Positions 33,296 to 44,509 of a stretch of 64,000 bases of DNA are shown here, in pieces. Every line of letters starts with the position of its first letter. Position 1 is the stretch's first letter. Origin of the DNA: Humulus lupulus (Eukaryota; Streptophyta; Magnoliopsida; Rosales; Cannabaceae); the NCBI RefSeq assembly GCF_963169125.1, contig NC_084793.1:97483071-97547070 (forward strand). Reading direction: 5' to 3'. The position numbers were made by a program, and so were the translations under genes. The notes beneath the pieces are model-generated. The model did not search any database. It saw only the letters and a list, made by a program, of their open reading frames with translations, and was not told the DNA's origin.

Positions 33296-35588
33296 AAATT
33301 TGATTCTGAGACTAGTTTTTCTGCACTTTCATATTTTTTATTTCTTCTTCAAGTCTTTCAATTTTATGTTTCTGAATAATTATTTTGTTGTTTTAGTCAT
33401 GTTTGATATGAACTAAACACTTCTATCTAGGGTTTAATGTAGTCACTTGGATTTCTATTTAATCTTATTATGATGTTCTATTTATTCTTCTTCTTTATTC
33501 TAATCTATATAATGTTTTCTTAATGCTAGTAAATACCTGATCAATATTTGCTTGATTTACGATTTTGATTCAAAATTCGAAAGATGAGAATTGAATATGT
33601 TATCGTTATATAGACATAGGTTACATATTGGACGAAAGTACCTGTATGGCTTGTGTAGTAATTAGGTTTCTATGCTCAATGCCTGCTATATGTTTAAGTT
33701 TGTCACAGAGATGTAGAAAACCTACATATAGGTTGAGATCTTATATTTTGAAAAAGAATAGGAATTGATTTTTGTTAACCTGCTATTACAATAGGAAGAA
33801 AGAATTTTATAACTGATTAATAAAACTAATAGAATGAATTGATGAAGTTAATACCCTATGTTTTTTAATTATTGAATCAATCTTTATTTTTGCAAAGTTT
33901 ATTTTAATTTTAAATCTTAGTTTAAAAAAATCACTCTATTTTCGAAAGCCAAATATAAATTTAAAAACACTTATTGGTAATTGGTTGGTAGTCCTTATGG
34001 GAACGATACATTATTTACTATCTATATTACTTGAATCGATTACGTATACTTGCGTATCATATTTTCACGATCAATGCATGCATGGCACAGTCATTGGACT
34101 GTGTCATGCATGGACTGTGATATCCTTTTTAGATATATTGCATTTTTCTTTTATTTAATTATTTAACTAAAATCAATCTACACAAAATAAGGTATTTATC
34201 TTTTTAAGGAAAGATGACAACCATATTTCAAATTTTAAATTTTAAATACAAAAATCAAAATTCAAATTAATGATCATCATCTTTTTAAAATTCAATAAAT
34301 CAAAATTATTTTTAACTTACCAATTTTATTTTCTCCCACTCAAATAAAATAATTAATTTCAAAAATTAATTAATTAATTTATTTATATATATTTCTAAAT
34401 TTACATATTAAAATTAATAAATATTTTTTTGAAAATTAATAATTAATTCCAAATTAATTATTCAACATCAATTATCATATAATTGTATACTTGACCCGAA
34501 GAATAAAATTCTTCTCAAATTCCCAAATTACAGTTATACCCTTGTATCAACTCTTACCTTGATATAGTGTTGATAGAGCCACCCTGGGACCTATGGACCT
34601 ATAATATCAAGCTCCAATAAATATTACATTATTAATCAAAGCTCTTTGATTAAATAATCATATTTATTAATCTCATGATTACTCCACTATAAATATGAGA
34701 TTGAACTCTTGATAATTACAGACATATATTTACTGAGTACTTTATTAAAGAATAAAGTGTTCATTGATATAATCATTGCATACAACATTAATCTTGTATT
34801 AATAGTTCATAATTAAAAGAGAATAAAATTATCATTTGACCCTTTTAGCTATATCTTGTTCCTAGAGTACCATTGACTTTACTAGTGAAGGTTGTGTCAC
34901 AACAAGTTTGCGACGTGAGCGCTCATAACCTTTTCAGTTCCAAAAGCCAACCCAATAGGGAACCATTATTCAATCTATAAGAAGGTATATATTCCATATC
35001 TGTTAAACTAAGTCCCCAGCCATATACATTATTGAGTCCCCAAAACAATTATTTTTAGCCTGATCATTCTGACAAACCTTAACGCATGAATCAAATGATC
35101 ATATGACATATATAGGATTTCATAGCAACCTTAAGATCAAGATCGTCGTGTATATGACCATCGTTTGATGTGTTTGATTAATACTATGAGACAGTGTTTA
35201 AACAAGTATTAACAAATCACATATGGTCCTGTTCTACATACTCTTAGCATGCAAAGTACCTCCACTAAAGTGTCCTACTACACTAGTATCCCAGATCTAG
35301 GTCACATGTATTCATAATACTAGTGGACCATACTAGCAGTAATTAATCCAAAGATTCCATAACTTTATTTTACAGCAAACTGTTTTAAGTTTATTATCTT
35401 AACATCGATCATCTCATACCAATATGAGATTACGACCGCATAGATAAACTTTTGAATTTTTTGATATTCACTTAATATTATCAATATAATATCGAACATG
35501 GTCTATATATATAATAATTCAATTCAATTATTTATTTAATTTAAAATATCTGTCAACTACAATTACTTTAAGGGCACTATTTCGAACA

Positions 35589-35851
35589 ATATCCTACTTG
35601 CCCTAAAGCAAATTGAGGCATCTCTATCAATATGTCAATCACATTCTCTTGACTGATTTTGTCGAACAAAGTCTTTGTCACAATTTTGTAAGAAACTGTT
35701 TTGAAGTCATCTTCAAGATCATTACATCAATTATGTAAAATTGTCTTGTAATAAATGATACTTGATTTCATGTGCTTTACCCTCTCATGATTTCTAGTTC
35801 TTCTAGAATAGTTGTATCTCCATTGCTTTCGCAATGAGATACTTGTTGTTT
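35589..35851 (-). pseudogene. Copia pol 3' end (RNase H region) and polypurine tract
   Basis: The minus strand shows scraps such as KYLIAKAMEI, then HERVKH and EIKYHLLQDN in shifted frames, recalling the end of copia RNase H (the TKHIEIKYHF-like motif). GGGCAAGTAGGATAT precedes the LTR start and would be the polypurine tract. Many stops. The gene is cut at 35852. Confidence 0.5.
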
Positions 35852-36824
35852 TATAACAACCCAAATTTCCTAATAAGGCTTAGGGCCTTGATTAGGGGGC
35901 CAGGATGGAAAATTATGGAGTTATATGAATATATGATATATATATGTGTATCATTATGTGAATATGTGAATAACATCATAATATAACTTGATATGCATGT
36001 TTATGTGTATCATTATGTGAATATTAAATATGCATGTGAGCCCATTTCTGTTAAATTGGGCAATTTTCATATTTTGGCCATTTTGGGTATATTTTCCATA
36101 TATGTGGTATGTGTGTGGTGCTTCTTTATTATTTGGTTATGCTGGGGTTGCTCAGCACGAGACGATCCTAGGAAGCAAGCTAGTGGGAAAGTCACAACGA
36201 GATCATTCTTGACTCGGAGTAAGTCAAGGGGTATTTTGGGTATTTAGCACATTACCGGGATATTGGGTAATGGGAATAAATATTTGATGATAAATTGGGA
36301 GTTAGTGAGATCAGGAGGAAATTCTGGGAATTTTGACTATTTTACCTCGGGGGCGTTTTCAGGACCCCGAACCTTAGGATTTGCTTGAGGTTACTTAAGC
36401 TCAAAGTAACCTATTAGAATTATAAAAAGAATGTTCTGAACGTTCTCTCTCCCTCCCGTTCCATTTTTGACACCCGATCACATTTTCGAAGGAAACTTGA
36501 GTTTTAGGACTCGGATTCAAGCAAGGATCGAGGCATAGCGATTCTAGGAAATATTAGAAGCTAATTAGTCGAAGGATTTAGTTGGGAAACGACTCAATTG
36601 GAGGTAATCCAAGTTTTAATTTCTAAATTTTTATAGTTTTTAAGCTTTGATTGGATTTTGTGTTTTAATGAGTTTTTGAATGAATTGAAGCTTGGGTTTT
36701 GTTGGTTTTGGATCATGGGGATGTTTGGGAACTTTTATTTTGAGAAATGGATATGTTTGGGTAGGGTTTTGGAAGGTTTTAAAATGAGAAAATGGAGGTT
36801 TTCTGGCTGGGTTGAGGTCTATCC

Positions 36825-37005
36825 GCGGCTCTGTTCTTGGGCGCCGCGGCTCAAGCTTGAAGAAGCATGTGAATGAGGCTGCTGGGCTATTTGAGTTGTG
36901 GCTCCATTGGGGAGAGTTGCGGCTCTAATGTAGTCAGAGAAGGGATTTTGGGCAAAACTTGAATGGAGTTGCGGCTCTAATGTTTGGGGTCACGGCTCAA
37001 AAGGG
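36825..37005. repeat. GC-rich palindromic-word cassette (CCGCGGCT type)
   Basis: TCCGCGGCTCTG, GCGCCGCGGCTC, GTTGTGGCTCC, AGTTGCGGCTCTAATG (twice) and GTCACGGCTC, with AGTCAGAGAAGGG between. Words decay from CCGCGG to TTGCGG along the cassette. Confidence 0.75.
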
Positions 37006-37655
37006 GAAAAGTGTCCAAAGTGGGTTTTTAGTCATGGGAAATTAAACCTAAGGACTCGAGATCGATCTTACTACCCGATTTGGTAGGATTCGACGTCCCG
37101 AAGGCTAGGACTTTGTCTGGAAGTATTTATTTACCTATTTTGATGGGATTTTATATTATGGCTGTGGCTAGGTTATCGCTAGGGGCTTGGAAACAGGATC
37201 GTGCTTGTGGCTCATTTATTGGTAACCTATGCTTGGACCAAAGGTAAGAAAACTTCACCCAATATGTGATGCATAAGATACATGTGATTAGGGCATGGCA
37301 TGATTGTTGAATATGAGATTGATCAGAGCTTGAATCTCTGTACATGTGTGTTGACTTGTGAAATTGGCCAACAGTCGTATGTACAATATACGACACCTTT
37401 TGAACGGAATAAGTAATATAAATGACAGAATACAATTATCTTAAATAAACACACTAAAATTTTATAGTGGTTCAGCCCTGTTCAGATGAACAGCAATAAC
37501 CTAATCCACTTAGCTTTCAGTATTGAGTCACTCGACAATTACAATAATGAACATAAGTTTTCACTCATTTCTCACTTGCCCAGAATTCCAGGCAAAAAAG
37601 CTCTCAGCAAAAAAAGACCCCCCCCCCCCCCACTTTAATGAAGTCCTGGAATCTT

Positions 37656-37663
37656 TATTTATA
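37656..37663 (-). promoter_or_regulatory. TATA box, 3' LTR of element 5
   Basis: TATAAATA on the minus strand, conserved at 57340-57347 in the other LTR. Confidence 0.6.
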
Positions 37664-37984
37664 GTACCCAGGAATTGTTACACGACCAGTGATACTGGGA
37701 TCGTGGGTTTGCACACGATTATTAGGTAGTGGAGGTACGTGTCCACCCTCCCATGATTGTGAGATCGTGGGTCTTCCTATTTCCTTCTGTGGATCGTGGT
37801 TGATAATGCATGACACAAACGTCTGCGAAATATTAAGTCTCTGTTGGTATGTCAGACCTAGGTGCTAGGCCTGACGACCAAAGCTTGGTTATTGGACCTG
37901 TGACCTTCTGGGTACTAGGGCATGTTGATCTTTAGGGTGCTAGGCCTGTTGATATCAGTATGAATGAGAGTTTGTACTTGGGAG

Positions 37985-38260
37985 TGTAGGCCGACCACCC
38001 CATGGAGGATAGGGTCAGGTCGACCACCCTATGGAGGATAAGGTCCTTGGGCATATTGGTCCGACCACCCCGGTGTAGGGCCAGGCCGACCACCCCTATG
38101 GGGTACAGGGCTTGCTTGGGCCGACCTCCCCTAGAGGGTATAGGGCTTGCTTGGGCTGACCACCCCTAGGGGGTATAGGGTTTGCTTGAGCCGACCACCC
38201 CTAGGGGGTATAGGGCCTGCGTGGGCCATCCACCCCTAGGGGGTACTGGCTTGGTCGATC
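37985..38260. repeat. Roughly 35-44-bp repeat with ACCCCTAGGGGGT palindromes in LTR
   Basis: Repeated units carry CCGACCACCCC, TAGGGGGTATAGGG and CTTGCTTGGGC. The core ACCCCTAGGGGGT is nearly self-complementary. The right LTR has fewer units (57660-57840). Confidence 0.8.
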
Positions 38261-38393
38261 TTCCTATAGGTCCTGGACCTATCCTTTTTGCTCGTCGGTC
38301 TTTTCTCAATACTTTGTTGTTTTTTCCTTATTTTTGATGTCACGTGTCACATTCCCATTCACCACATCATCCCTGTATTTTTTAGGGATAACA

Positions 38394-38410
38394 TTGTCCC
38401 CCTAAGTTTA
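38394..38410 (-). promoter_or_regulatory. Polypurine tract of element 5
   Basis: CTTAGGGGGACAA on the minus strand directly precedes the 3' LTR. Confidence 0.65.
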
Positions 38411-38539
38411 TTGTAATGTACTCAACATTATGATAAACTTGATCCAGGCTCGAGAAACATACTGTAGTAGTACTTAGATAGTCAAGTCCCTCGGGACATT
38501 ATATAGTACTTGTTACTATTGATACTTTGCTCGGTATGA

Positions 38540-38805
38540 ATTTTTCAGGGATAATTAGCAATTCCTAAAAATAATTAGGTTTTTCAAGGAAAACTAATTT
38601 CCTAAAAATCTAATATATTTTTCAATGAAATTTGAAATCATAAAAATATAATATATTTTTCAAGGATATTAATTCCTAAAAATAATAAATATTTTTCAAG
38701 GAATTTGATTTCCTAAAAATATAAATATTTTTTAAGGAATTTTATTTCCTAAAAATATAGATATTTTTCAAGGAAATTTGAATTCCTAAAAATATCTTAA
38801 AATAT
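38540..38805. repeat. AT-rich tandem array of imperfect hairpins
   Basis: About six units of ATATTTTTCAAGGAA followed by TTTGATTTCCTAAAAATAT. Within each unit ATATTTTT pairs with AAAAATAT and AGGAA with TTCCT, so every unit can fold into a stem of about 14 bp. It lies between the 3' LTR and the TATA box of the antisense gene. Confidence 0.8.
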
Positions 38806-38823
38806 CTTGTCTGCCTGAGAGGT

Positions 38824-38831
38824 TATAAATA
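38824..38831 (+). promoter_or_regulatory. Candidate TATA box of the antisense gene in element 5
   Basis: TATAAATA on the plus strand, followed by a pyrimidine-rich leader (TTTCTTTCATCACTGCTCCC) and, at about 38951, a GTAAGTAT donor-like site. It is the right strand and place for a promoter for the plus-strand gene starting at 40014. Inferred. Confidence 0.45.
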
Positions 38832-40013
38832 GATCTTTCTTTCATCACTGCTCCCTGCGCCACTCTCACCTTTTCCTTTGCTCCATGCGCCAGTTTCAAA
38901 AAGGATCTAAGTCTAATTTTTCCAGGTCCTCATCAAACTCATATTTTTTGTAAGTATTCTCTTTTAATCATCACATCATTTAATTTAAATGTGTTTAGAT
39001 TCATAAGAAACACTTTGCCTTTTTGAGGAATTTTTGTCTCAATCTTTTTTGTTGTATCTTGATCCAAAATAATGGACCTTCTTCAAAGATTTCTCTGTAA
39101 AATTTCTTAGCCAGGGCGATTTCCAGGGAAGCATGACCATAGGCCGACCACTTCATCAGTTTTGGCGATTTCTGGGACTCCATACCCTAGTGCCTGCGAT
39201 TTCCAGGGATAGGCCTAGTTTGGGCCTAGCACCACCATGGCATGGGCCAAGTATCTCCTTGGCATGGGCCGAGTACCCCTTGGCATGGGTCGAGCATTCC
39301 ATAGGTCGAGCACCTCCTACTTCTCCTTGTGCGATTTTCAAGCATAGGAAATGGGTTGGGTCGAGCACCTCTAGAGCTTAGTGGATCGAGTACTTCCTTC
39401 CCTTCAGTTAGGCAATTTCCAGACCTAGAATTAGGGCTAGGCCGACCACTCATAGATCATAGGCCGAGTACTCCTTTCCTTCCCTTAGGCAATTTTCAAG
39501 CTAGAATTAGGGCTAGGCTGACCACTTTAGGGGCTTATGGGCCGAGTAGTCCCTTTCCTTCCCTTAGGCAATTTCCAAGGATATAATTAGGGCTAGGCCA
39601 ACCACCTTAGGGGCTCATGGGCCGAGGACCTCCTTGGCATGGGCCGATCATTTCCTTTCCTCCCCTTGGGCGATTTCCAGGGATAGAATTATGGCTGCGT
39701 CGACCACCCTAGGAGTCTCTATGTCGAGTACCCCTTGCCTTAAATGATTTTCAGGGATTCAGGGTGGTCGGCCTAAGCATAGGCTAACCACCTGGAATCC
39801 AGAAAAATATCCTGGAGAATTGAACAGTCCTTAGGCACCTTTCTGAAGCTTACTTCCTTGGAGTGGTCGACCTATGCTTAAGCTCACTGGGTCGACCCCC
39901 TGTCTTGCTCTTGATTCCCTCGTTTTGACTTTTTAGTTCATGAACCTACCCCCAGCTGTTGGCTTTATTATGCTCATTGAATAATTTTTATTTTTATTTT
40001 TCCTCTGCTGCAA
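38832..40013 (+). other. Leader/possible intron of the antisense gene with long repeats
   Basis: No coding frame is convincing. From about 39120 to 39760 the sequence repeats a phrase of roughly 90-100 bp: CGATTTCCAGG, ATAGAATTAGGGCTAGGCC, GACCACC, GGGCTCATGGGCCGAG. A possible 5' splice site lies near 38951. The end (CTCTGCTGCAA just before the ATG at 40014) resembles a 3' splice site with its final G changed to A. The GCCGACCACC word also occurs in the LTRs of element 5. Confidence 0.45.
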
Positions 40014-42050
40014 ATGTCCAGCTCTTCTTCATCTAACAAGTCAGTAGGTGAGCGTAATCCTCAAGAGTTTTTGGAAAGGTTGAAAAGGATTCTTCCTCAT
40101 TTCGCTTTATACTTATTCAGTGAGGAAGATTTCTTAAAGAGGTATTGTCCAATGGCAAGAGTGAAACAGACAACTCGACAACCCTCTGAAGATGATACTC
40201 AGATTGTCAGGCATATCACTCAGGGATCCTCGCCGGGCTCTTCTCAGATTATCTTTCAGCACATTATGCCCCGTAACTCCCAAGGAACTCAAAGCACACC
40301 TCAGCGGAGTCATTCTTCTCAACGGGATAGGTCAGGCCAGCAAGAACCACTGCACCGACCTTCACACCAAGATACTAGTCGGGCTCCCCATCGATCTTCT
40401 TCTCGGGAAGATTGCACCGAGGGCTCACGTTGCCATGCTGCTCATCCTCCGGAGCGTTCTAATCACAGATTCCGTCCCAAAGTAGTTCGCCCTCCTTCCA
40501 AGAGCAAAACAGTCTCGCTAGCTGGGAAGCAGAAGAAGGATGACAAAAGGAGTTATACTCATAAGATTCTTCGACTACCTTTGCCAGTGAGATCATATGG
40601 AAACAGGTTGAGAAGCCTCACCCTGTTGATTATGAGGTTGTTTGGTTCAAGGGGGCTGCCTCTGACATGACTAAGGAGAAGGTAAAGAATTTGAGGAATA
40701 CCTTTGACCTCTCCGGGGTTACCATCATTATCCCTGGTCCAGATGACAAAGCTGAGGATCCCCCTTTGGGTATGTGCGCTTGGACATGCTCCGCCATTAG
40801 GTCTGGGGCTCTGCTTCCTCTTCATCCGTACTTCCGAAGTGTAGCAAACTATTTTGGTATTAGTCCTTCTTAACTGGTTCCTATGCGATCTTGGCCTTGT
40901 CTGCACTGTACATCATCTATGACCACAGATAGTGGGCTACCCCAGTGCCTCATGAGATCCACTATCTATTTGACCTGAAGACAAACCCTTCTCAGCGCAA
41001 CTCGGGATATTTCTACTTCCACCATTATATGAGCGAGGGTACTAACACCTTTTTGGAAGAGATATCTAGAAATATCAAGGAATTTAGATATGCCGATAAC
41101 TATTTCTTTACCAAGGACGCAGAGGCCAACTTCTCCAAGTTTAAGCACGTTGGGCCCTTTTATAGACCACTCCCGACCCAGGGCATGATTGTTAGGGCCA
41201 ATGCACTGATTGCCATGACCCCTGAGGAAAAGAATGTCAAGACCCTCGTTACACCAGAGAACCTTAGGAAGGTATGGTTGTTTCCTCCTACCCTATCAGA
41301 TGTTCTGGATGACGATGGTTCCGAGCCCGTGATAACCATAGACTCCCCAAGACCCATTCATGTTAAGGAGATGTCCTCTTTGTCAATATTAGTCATACAT
41401 AAAGGCGATGAGGTGGGTGCATCTGCTGCATATTCATCACTTGCTTCAGACGACTTTGATGAGGCTGCATTCGAACTCGAATCACATTCAGAAGGTTCGA
41501 CACTTTATCACTTTTATTCTATGTTTCATCGGTACTTAATATCCTTCTAACATTTGATCTTTTTTTGTAGGCTCAGACATGTTTGGTTTTTTCCATACAC
41601 AACAGAGGTCGACCCCCACTAAGGCCAGTCCTTCTATTCGAGCGGCGAAAAGGGCCAGGGTCAAGGCTGAGTCGATCATGGAAGTTCATCTTGAGGTGTC
41701 CCCTCTGACTCCTTTGGCATCTAGCCTGTTGTAGAGGTTGAGCCATCTTTGTCTACACCATTTCCTTCCACTGTCAATGATGCGGGTGCCTATTGCTCTG
41801 TGGCCTCCCCTTTATCTAAGCCACGTCAATCTGCTATACGGAACTTAAGCGCCCTCAAGGACCGAGCATCGCATCTGGAGCAAACAACAACAGCCTTGAA
41901 TGGGATCAAGAATGAGGACCTGAACACCATTCTTACAAAGTCACTCTTAGTGATTCAGAGTGTGAGTCCTTTACTATTCCCTTCTCGTCTATTTAGCCTG
42001 TATTCTACCGTTTATCTAACACTTGTATGATTTTTGCAGGCATTGATGCT
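40014..42050 (+). pseudogene. Antisense extra gene of element 5, 'putative gypsy type transposon'-like, 5' and middle exons
   Basis: The first exon opens MSSSSSSNKSVGERNPQEFL and a Ser/Arg-rich tail follows. Three frames carry one protein: 40014-40590, then DYEVVWFKGAASDMTKEK to HPYFRSVANYFGISPS (about 40590-40870), then SALYIIYDHR and NSGYFYFHHY (40885-41490). The pattern LHPYF...YFGI.PSQL...GYFYF is that of the plant family Pfam calls 'putative gypsy type transposon' (Transposase_28). Two frameshifts and stops make it a pseudogene. Candidate introns: GT near 41494 to TTTTTTTGTAG at 41570, and GTGAGT near 41960 to TTTTTGCAG at 42040. Function of the family is unknown. Confidence 0.65.
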
Positions 42051-42098
42051 GGTCTTTCATGTTCTTGATCAGTCTATAGAGTGTACTTCTATGCTCTC

Positions 42099-43607
42099 TG
42101 TTAGGGTCATTTTAGGTTTGTTTTAGAGATCGTTTTAGGTTGTGTTTTTAGTTATTTAGGATTGTTTAGTGCATATTTATGCTTGTTTTCTTTTTGTTTC
42201 AGGTTTTAATGGTCACGTGCATAATATGGAGTGAAATGAGAAGAAACATGTTAAATATGATAAATAAGATGGATTTTGTGTTGATTGTGGAGTTTCAAGA
42301 CATTATGTGTGGAAAATACTACATTGAAGATGCTCAACACATGTCGTTTATGCTCTATAACGCAAGTATGAGATTTTAAGACGTATTTTTACCATGATTT
42401 ATTCACTTTCTGGAAATACTTCTAGAAATATAAGTTTTAGATATTTCTCTTAGCTTTCCATATCTTTTTGAATCATTTAATTTGGAGTTATATCGAAGGC
42501 GTTATGATCAAAATACGATGAGCTGACGATGCAGGCTGTTCGAAACGAGTTTCGTTCTATTCTGACTTTAGCGCTACAGCGCCATAATAAGAGTGCTACA
42601 GTGCTAGTGCACCAGATTTTGAAGCATTTTGGCACTATAAATAGCGCTACAGCGCTCCAGAAGTAGCGCTACAGCGCTGGTTACCTATTTTTCAGATTTT
42701 AAACCACTTTTTGAAGGGCAATTTGGTCTATTCACTTGGGAACATTGGAGGGCTATTTAAGGGACATTCAACTGCGAATTTGGGAGGATTGGAAGTTTTA
42801 TAAACCCTAGATAAAAAAAGGCTGCTGTAATTAGTTTTCTTTTTCATCTAAATTCTTTAGGTTAATTTTATGAATAATTATTTGCAGTTTATTTTCATTA
42901 TGGTGTTTTTGAACTAATTTCTTTTATCTAGGAATTAATGTAGTCACTGGGATTTCTATTTAATTTTATTATGATTTTCTATTGATCTTTCTTTTCTATT
43001 CTAATCTATATGATGTGTGTTTAATTCTAGTAAATACTTGATCACTATTTGCTTGATTTAATGGTTTTGATTCAAAATTCAAAAGATGAGGATTAAATAT
43101 GCTATCATTATATAGACATAGGGTTCATATTGGACGAAAGTACCTATATGACTTGTGTAGTGATTAGGTTTCTATGTTTAATGCCTTTTATATGTTCAGG
43201 TTTATCACAGAAATGTAGAAGACTTGCATATAGATTGAGATCTTATGTCTTGAAAAAGAATAGGAATCGAATAAATTAACCTGCTATTAGAATAGAAAGA
43301 AGAGATTTAGAATTGATTATTGAAATTAATAGAATGAACAGTTGATGAAATTAATTCCTATGTTGTTTTTATTATTGATTTTTAAGTTGTAATTTATTGT
43401 TTTGGTTCTAATTCTTTAATTTTGGTTCATAGTTTATAGGATTTCTTTTATTTTTAATTGTTCACTTTAATTTTAATTAACCAAATAGAATTCGAAAATC
43501 AATTAGTGGTACTTGGGAGATAGTCTCTATGGGACGATATCCGTTCTTACGAAATTTATTACTTGACACGACTACGTATACTTGTGTAGCTTTAAAATTT
43601 TGCAACA
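42099..43607 (+). mobile_element. Solo LTR of Athila/Ogre-like family (1509 bp) in the antisense gene
   Basis: Starts TGTTAGGGTC, ends TTTTGCAACA, with exact duplication CTCTC (42094-42098, 43608-43612). It is homologous to 30532-34073 minus its insertion. A GCGCTACAGCGC cassette is at 42565-42690. The short ORF at 42179 has no support. It interrupts the antisense gene between ECTSMLS and NLRSELEAVR. Confidence 0.85.
42565..42690. repeat. GC-rich palindromic-word cassette (GCGCTACAGCGC) in an Athila-like LTR
   Basis: TTAGCGCTACAGCGCC, GTGCTACAGTGCTA, TAGCGCTACAGCGCTCC and TAGCGCTACAGCGCTGG. On the reverse strand the spacer reads GTGCCAAAATGC, echoing AGAGCCAAAATGCCC of the chromoviral cassette at 11198. 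Confidence 0.85.
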
Positions 43608-44070
43608 CTCTCCAACCTTCGTTCTGAGCTTGAAGCCGTCCGTCAAGAGGTACTGGACCTTTGGCGCATTCTCGGCTCTAGGGATGCCGACATTGCCTCA
43701 AAGGATGAAGAGATCAACACCTTTCGCAGTATTGTGGAGCTCAAACAAAAAGAAGGGACTGAGTTGACTTCCAAGATAACCTAAATGGAAAGAGAACTTG
43801 TTGATCGGCTCCAACAGTCTGAAGTTGAGAAAGAGAAGTTGATTGCCGACATGGGCCAATAGTGAAAGGATTCTCTTGTCGAAAAGGAGCAAGAGGTCAA
43901 AGCTGCTCGGGACAAGGCTCGAGAGGAGTATTCAGAGACGGCCTTCTCTTGCTTCTATTTGATTTAAAATTCCAACAAAGATCTGAACTTGGATTTCCTT
44001 CCCGAGAAGACGCGAGCGAAAGAGCTTAGGAAGTGTCTGGCTCGTGAGGCTACCTAGGCTCAGGGTAGTC
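43608..44070 (+). pseudogene. Antisense extra gene of element 5, coiled-coil 3' part
   Basis: The plus-strand frame reads NLRSELEAVRQEVLDLWRIL, then KDEEINTFRSIVELKQKEGT, then MERELVDRLQQSEVEKEKL, a strongly helical, charged heptad pattern. It continues the gene interrupted at 42098. Single stops (TAA near 43781, TAG near 43860) and a stop near 44055 disrupt it. A C-terminal coiled coil is common in this plant transposon-associated family. Confidence 0.6.
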
Positions 44071-44253
44071 TACCAGACGATACTCCCGCTCTAGTTAGTC
44101 TTCTTGGTCTTTTATTCTTTTTTTCCTCTCATGCCATTGGTGGGGAACCTTGTACTTGACAGTATTTACATACGACATTTTATGCCTTTATGCCTTTTTG
44201 TTATGAGTACTCAGTGTATTGATTGAAATTTTTTATTTCCAATGCTTACTAAG
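44071..44253 (+). other. 3' flank of the antisense gene up to element 6
   Basis: No gene. It ends with the CTAAG target duplication of element 6 (44249-44253); the same sequence resumes at 49610. Confidence 0.5.
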
Positions 44254-44509
44254 TGTGGATGCCAAAAAATTGACCAAGGAAAAAACCTCTGGTCCCTGGT
44301 TAGGCTACGTGGTTAAAGGTCGGGCATTCATACTATTGGGCTCAGACCTATGGGTCTTGTGAATATGGAATAATTTCTCTTAAAGCTTTCCTCGATGGAA
44401 GTATGGAAATTATAGGTGAGCATTTCCCTAGGCCAATGGCCTCATGCCATCAAGGTGTTTCATGCCTCGGATGGGTCTCATGCCTAGAAGGGTGCCCCGC
44501 ACTATCCCA

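Larger units (their letters stand above)
30532..34073 (+). mobile_element. Solo LTR of an Athila/Ogre-like family (about 1.2 kb), carrying a nested LTR
   Basis: Starts TGATAACTCC and ends TTTTCACGATCA, with duplication ATACA/ATGCA. It is homologous to 42099-43607 (for example GACATAGGTTACATATTGGA against GACATAGGGTTCATATTGGA, and the shared TATTGGACGAAAGTACC). The nested insertion 30741-33100 splits it. A palindromic cassette lies at 33170-33295. No gene. Confidence 0.7.
27631..35588 (-). repeat. Copia LTR (about 2.1 kb of own sequence, interrupted)
   Basis: Own segments are 27631-27857, 30174-30531 and 34074-35588. The segment 27709-27857 matches 63163-63310 (tail phrase TGAAGCCTATCAAGTG). 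No gene is present; ORFs such as 27673-27924 cross an insertion junction. Confidence 0.75.
27631..35851 (-). mobile_element. Ty1/copia element remnant: LTR plus end of pol, nested
   Basis: The right part (35589-35851) is a decayed end of copia pol, followed on the minus strand by a polypurine tract and an LTR that opens TGTTCGAAATAGTGCCC (ending at 35588). The LTR continues leftwards to 27631 through two insertions. Its left end is cut where element 2 begins. A second copy of its other end is at 63013-63576. Pol stops at 35852, where chromovirus 4 begins. Confidence 0.75.
37349..38393 (-). repeat. 3' LTR of element 5 (1045 bp)
   Basis: Pairs with 57040-57988; both run from TGTTGA to GGGATAACA on the plus strand. 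The length difference comes mainly from extra copies of a GACCACCCCTAGGGGGTA unit (37985-38260) and a longer poly-C run (37618-37632). TATAAATA lies at 37656-37663 on the minus strand. Confidence 0.9.

Noticed and set aside
36658..36876. 72-residue ORF upstream of a GTAAG-like site as a host exon
   Set aside because: Lies in the LTR of element 4 and spans the cassette; no homologous frame in the other LTR copies.
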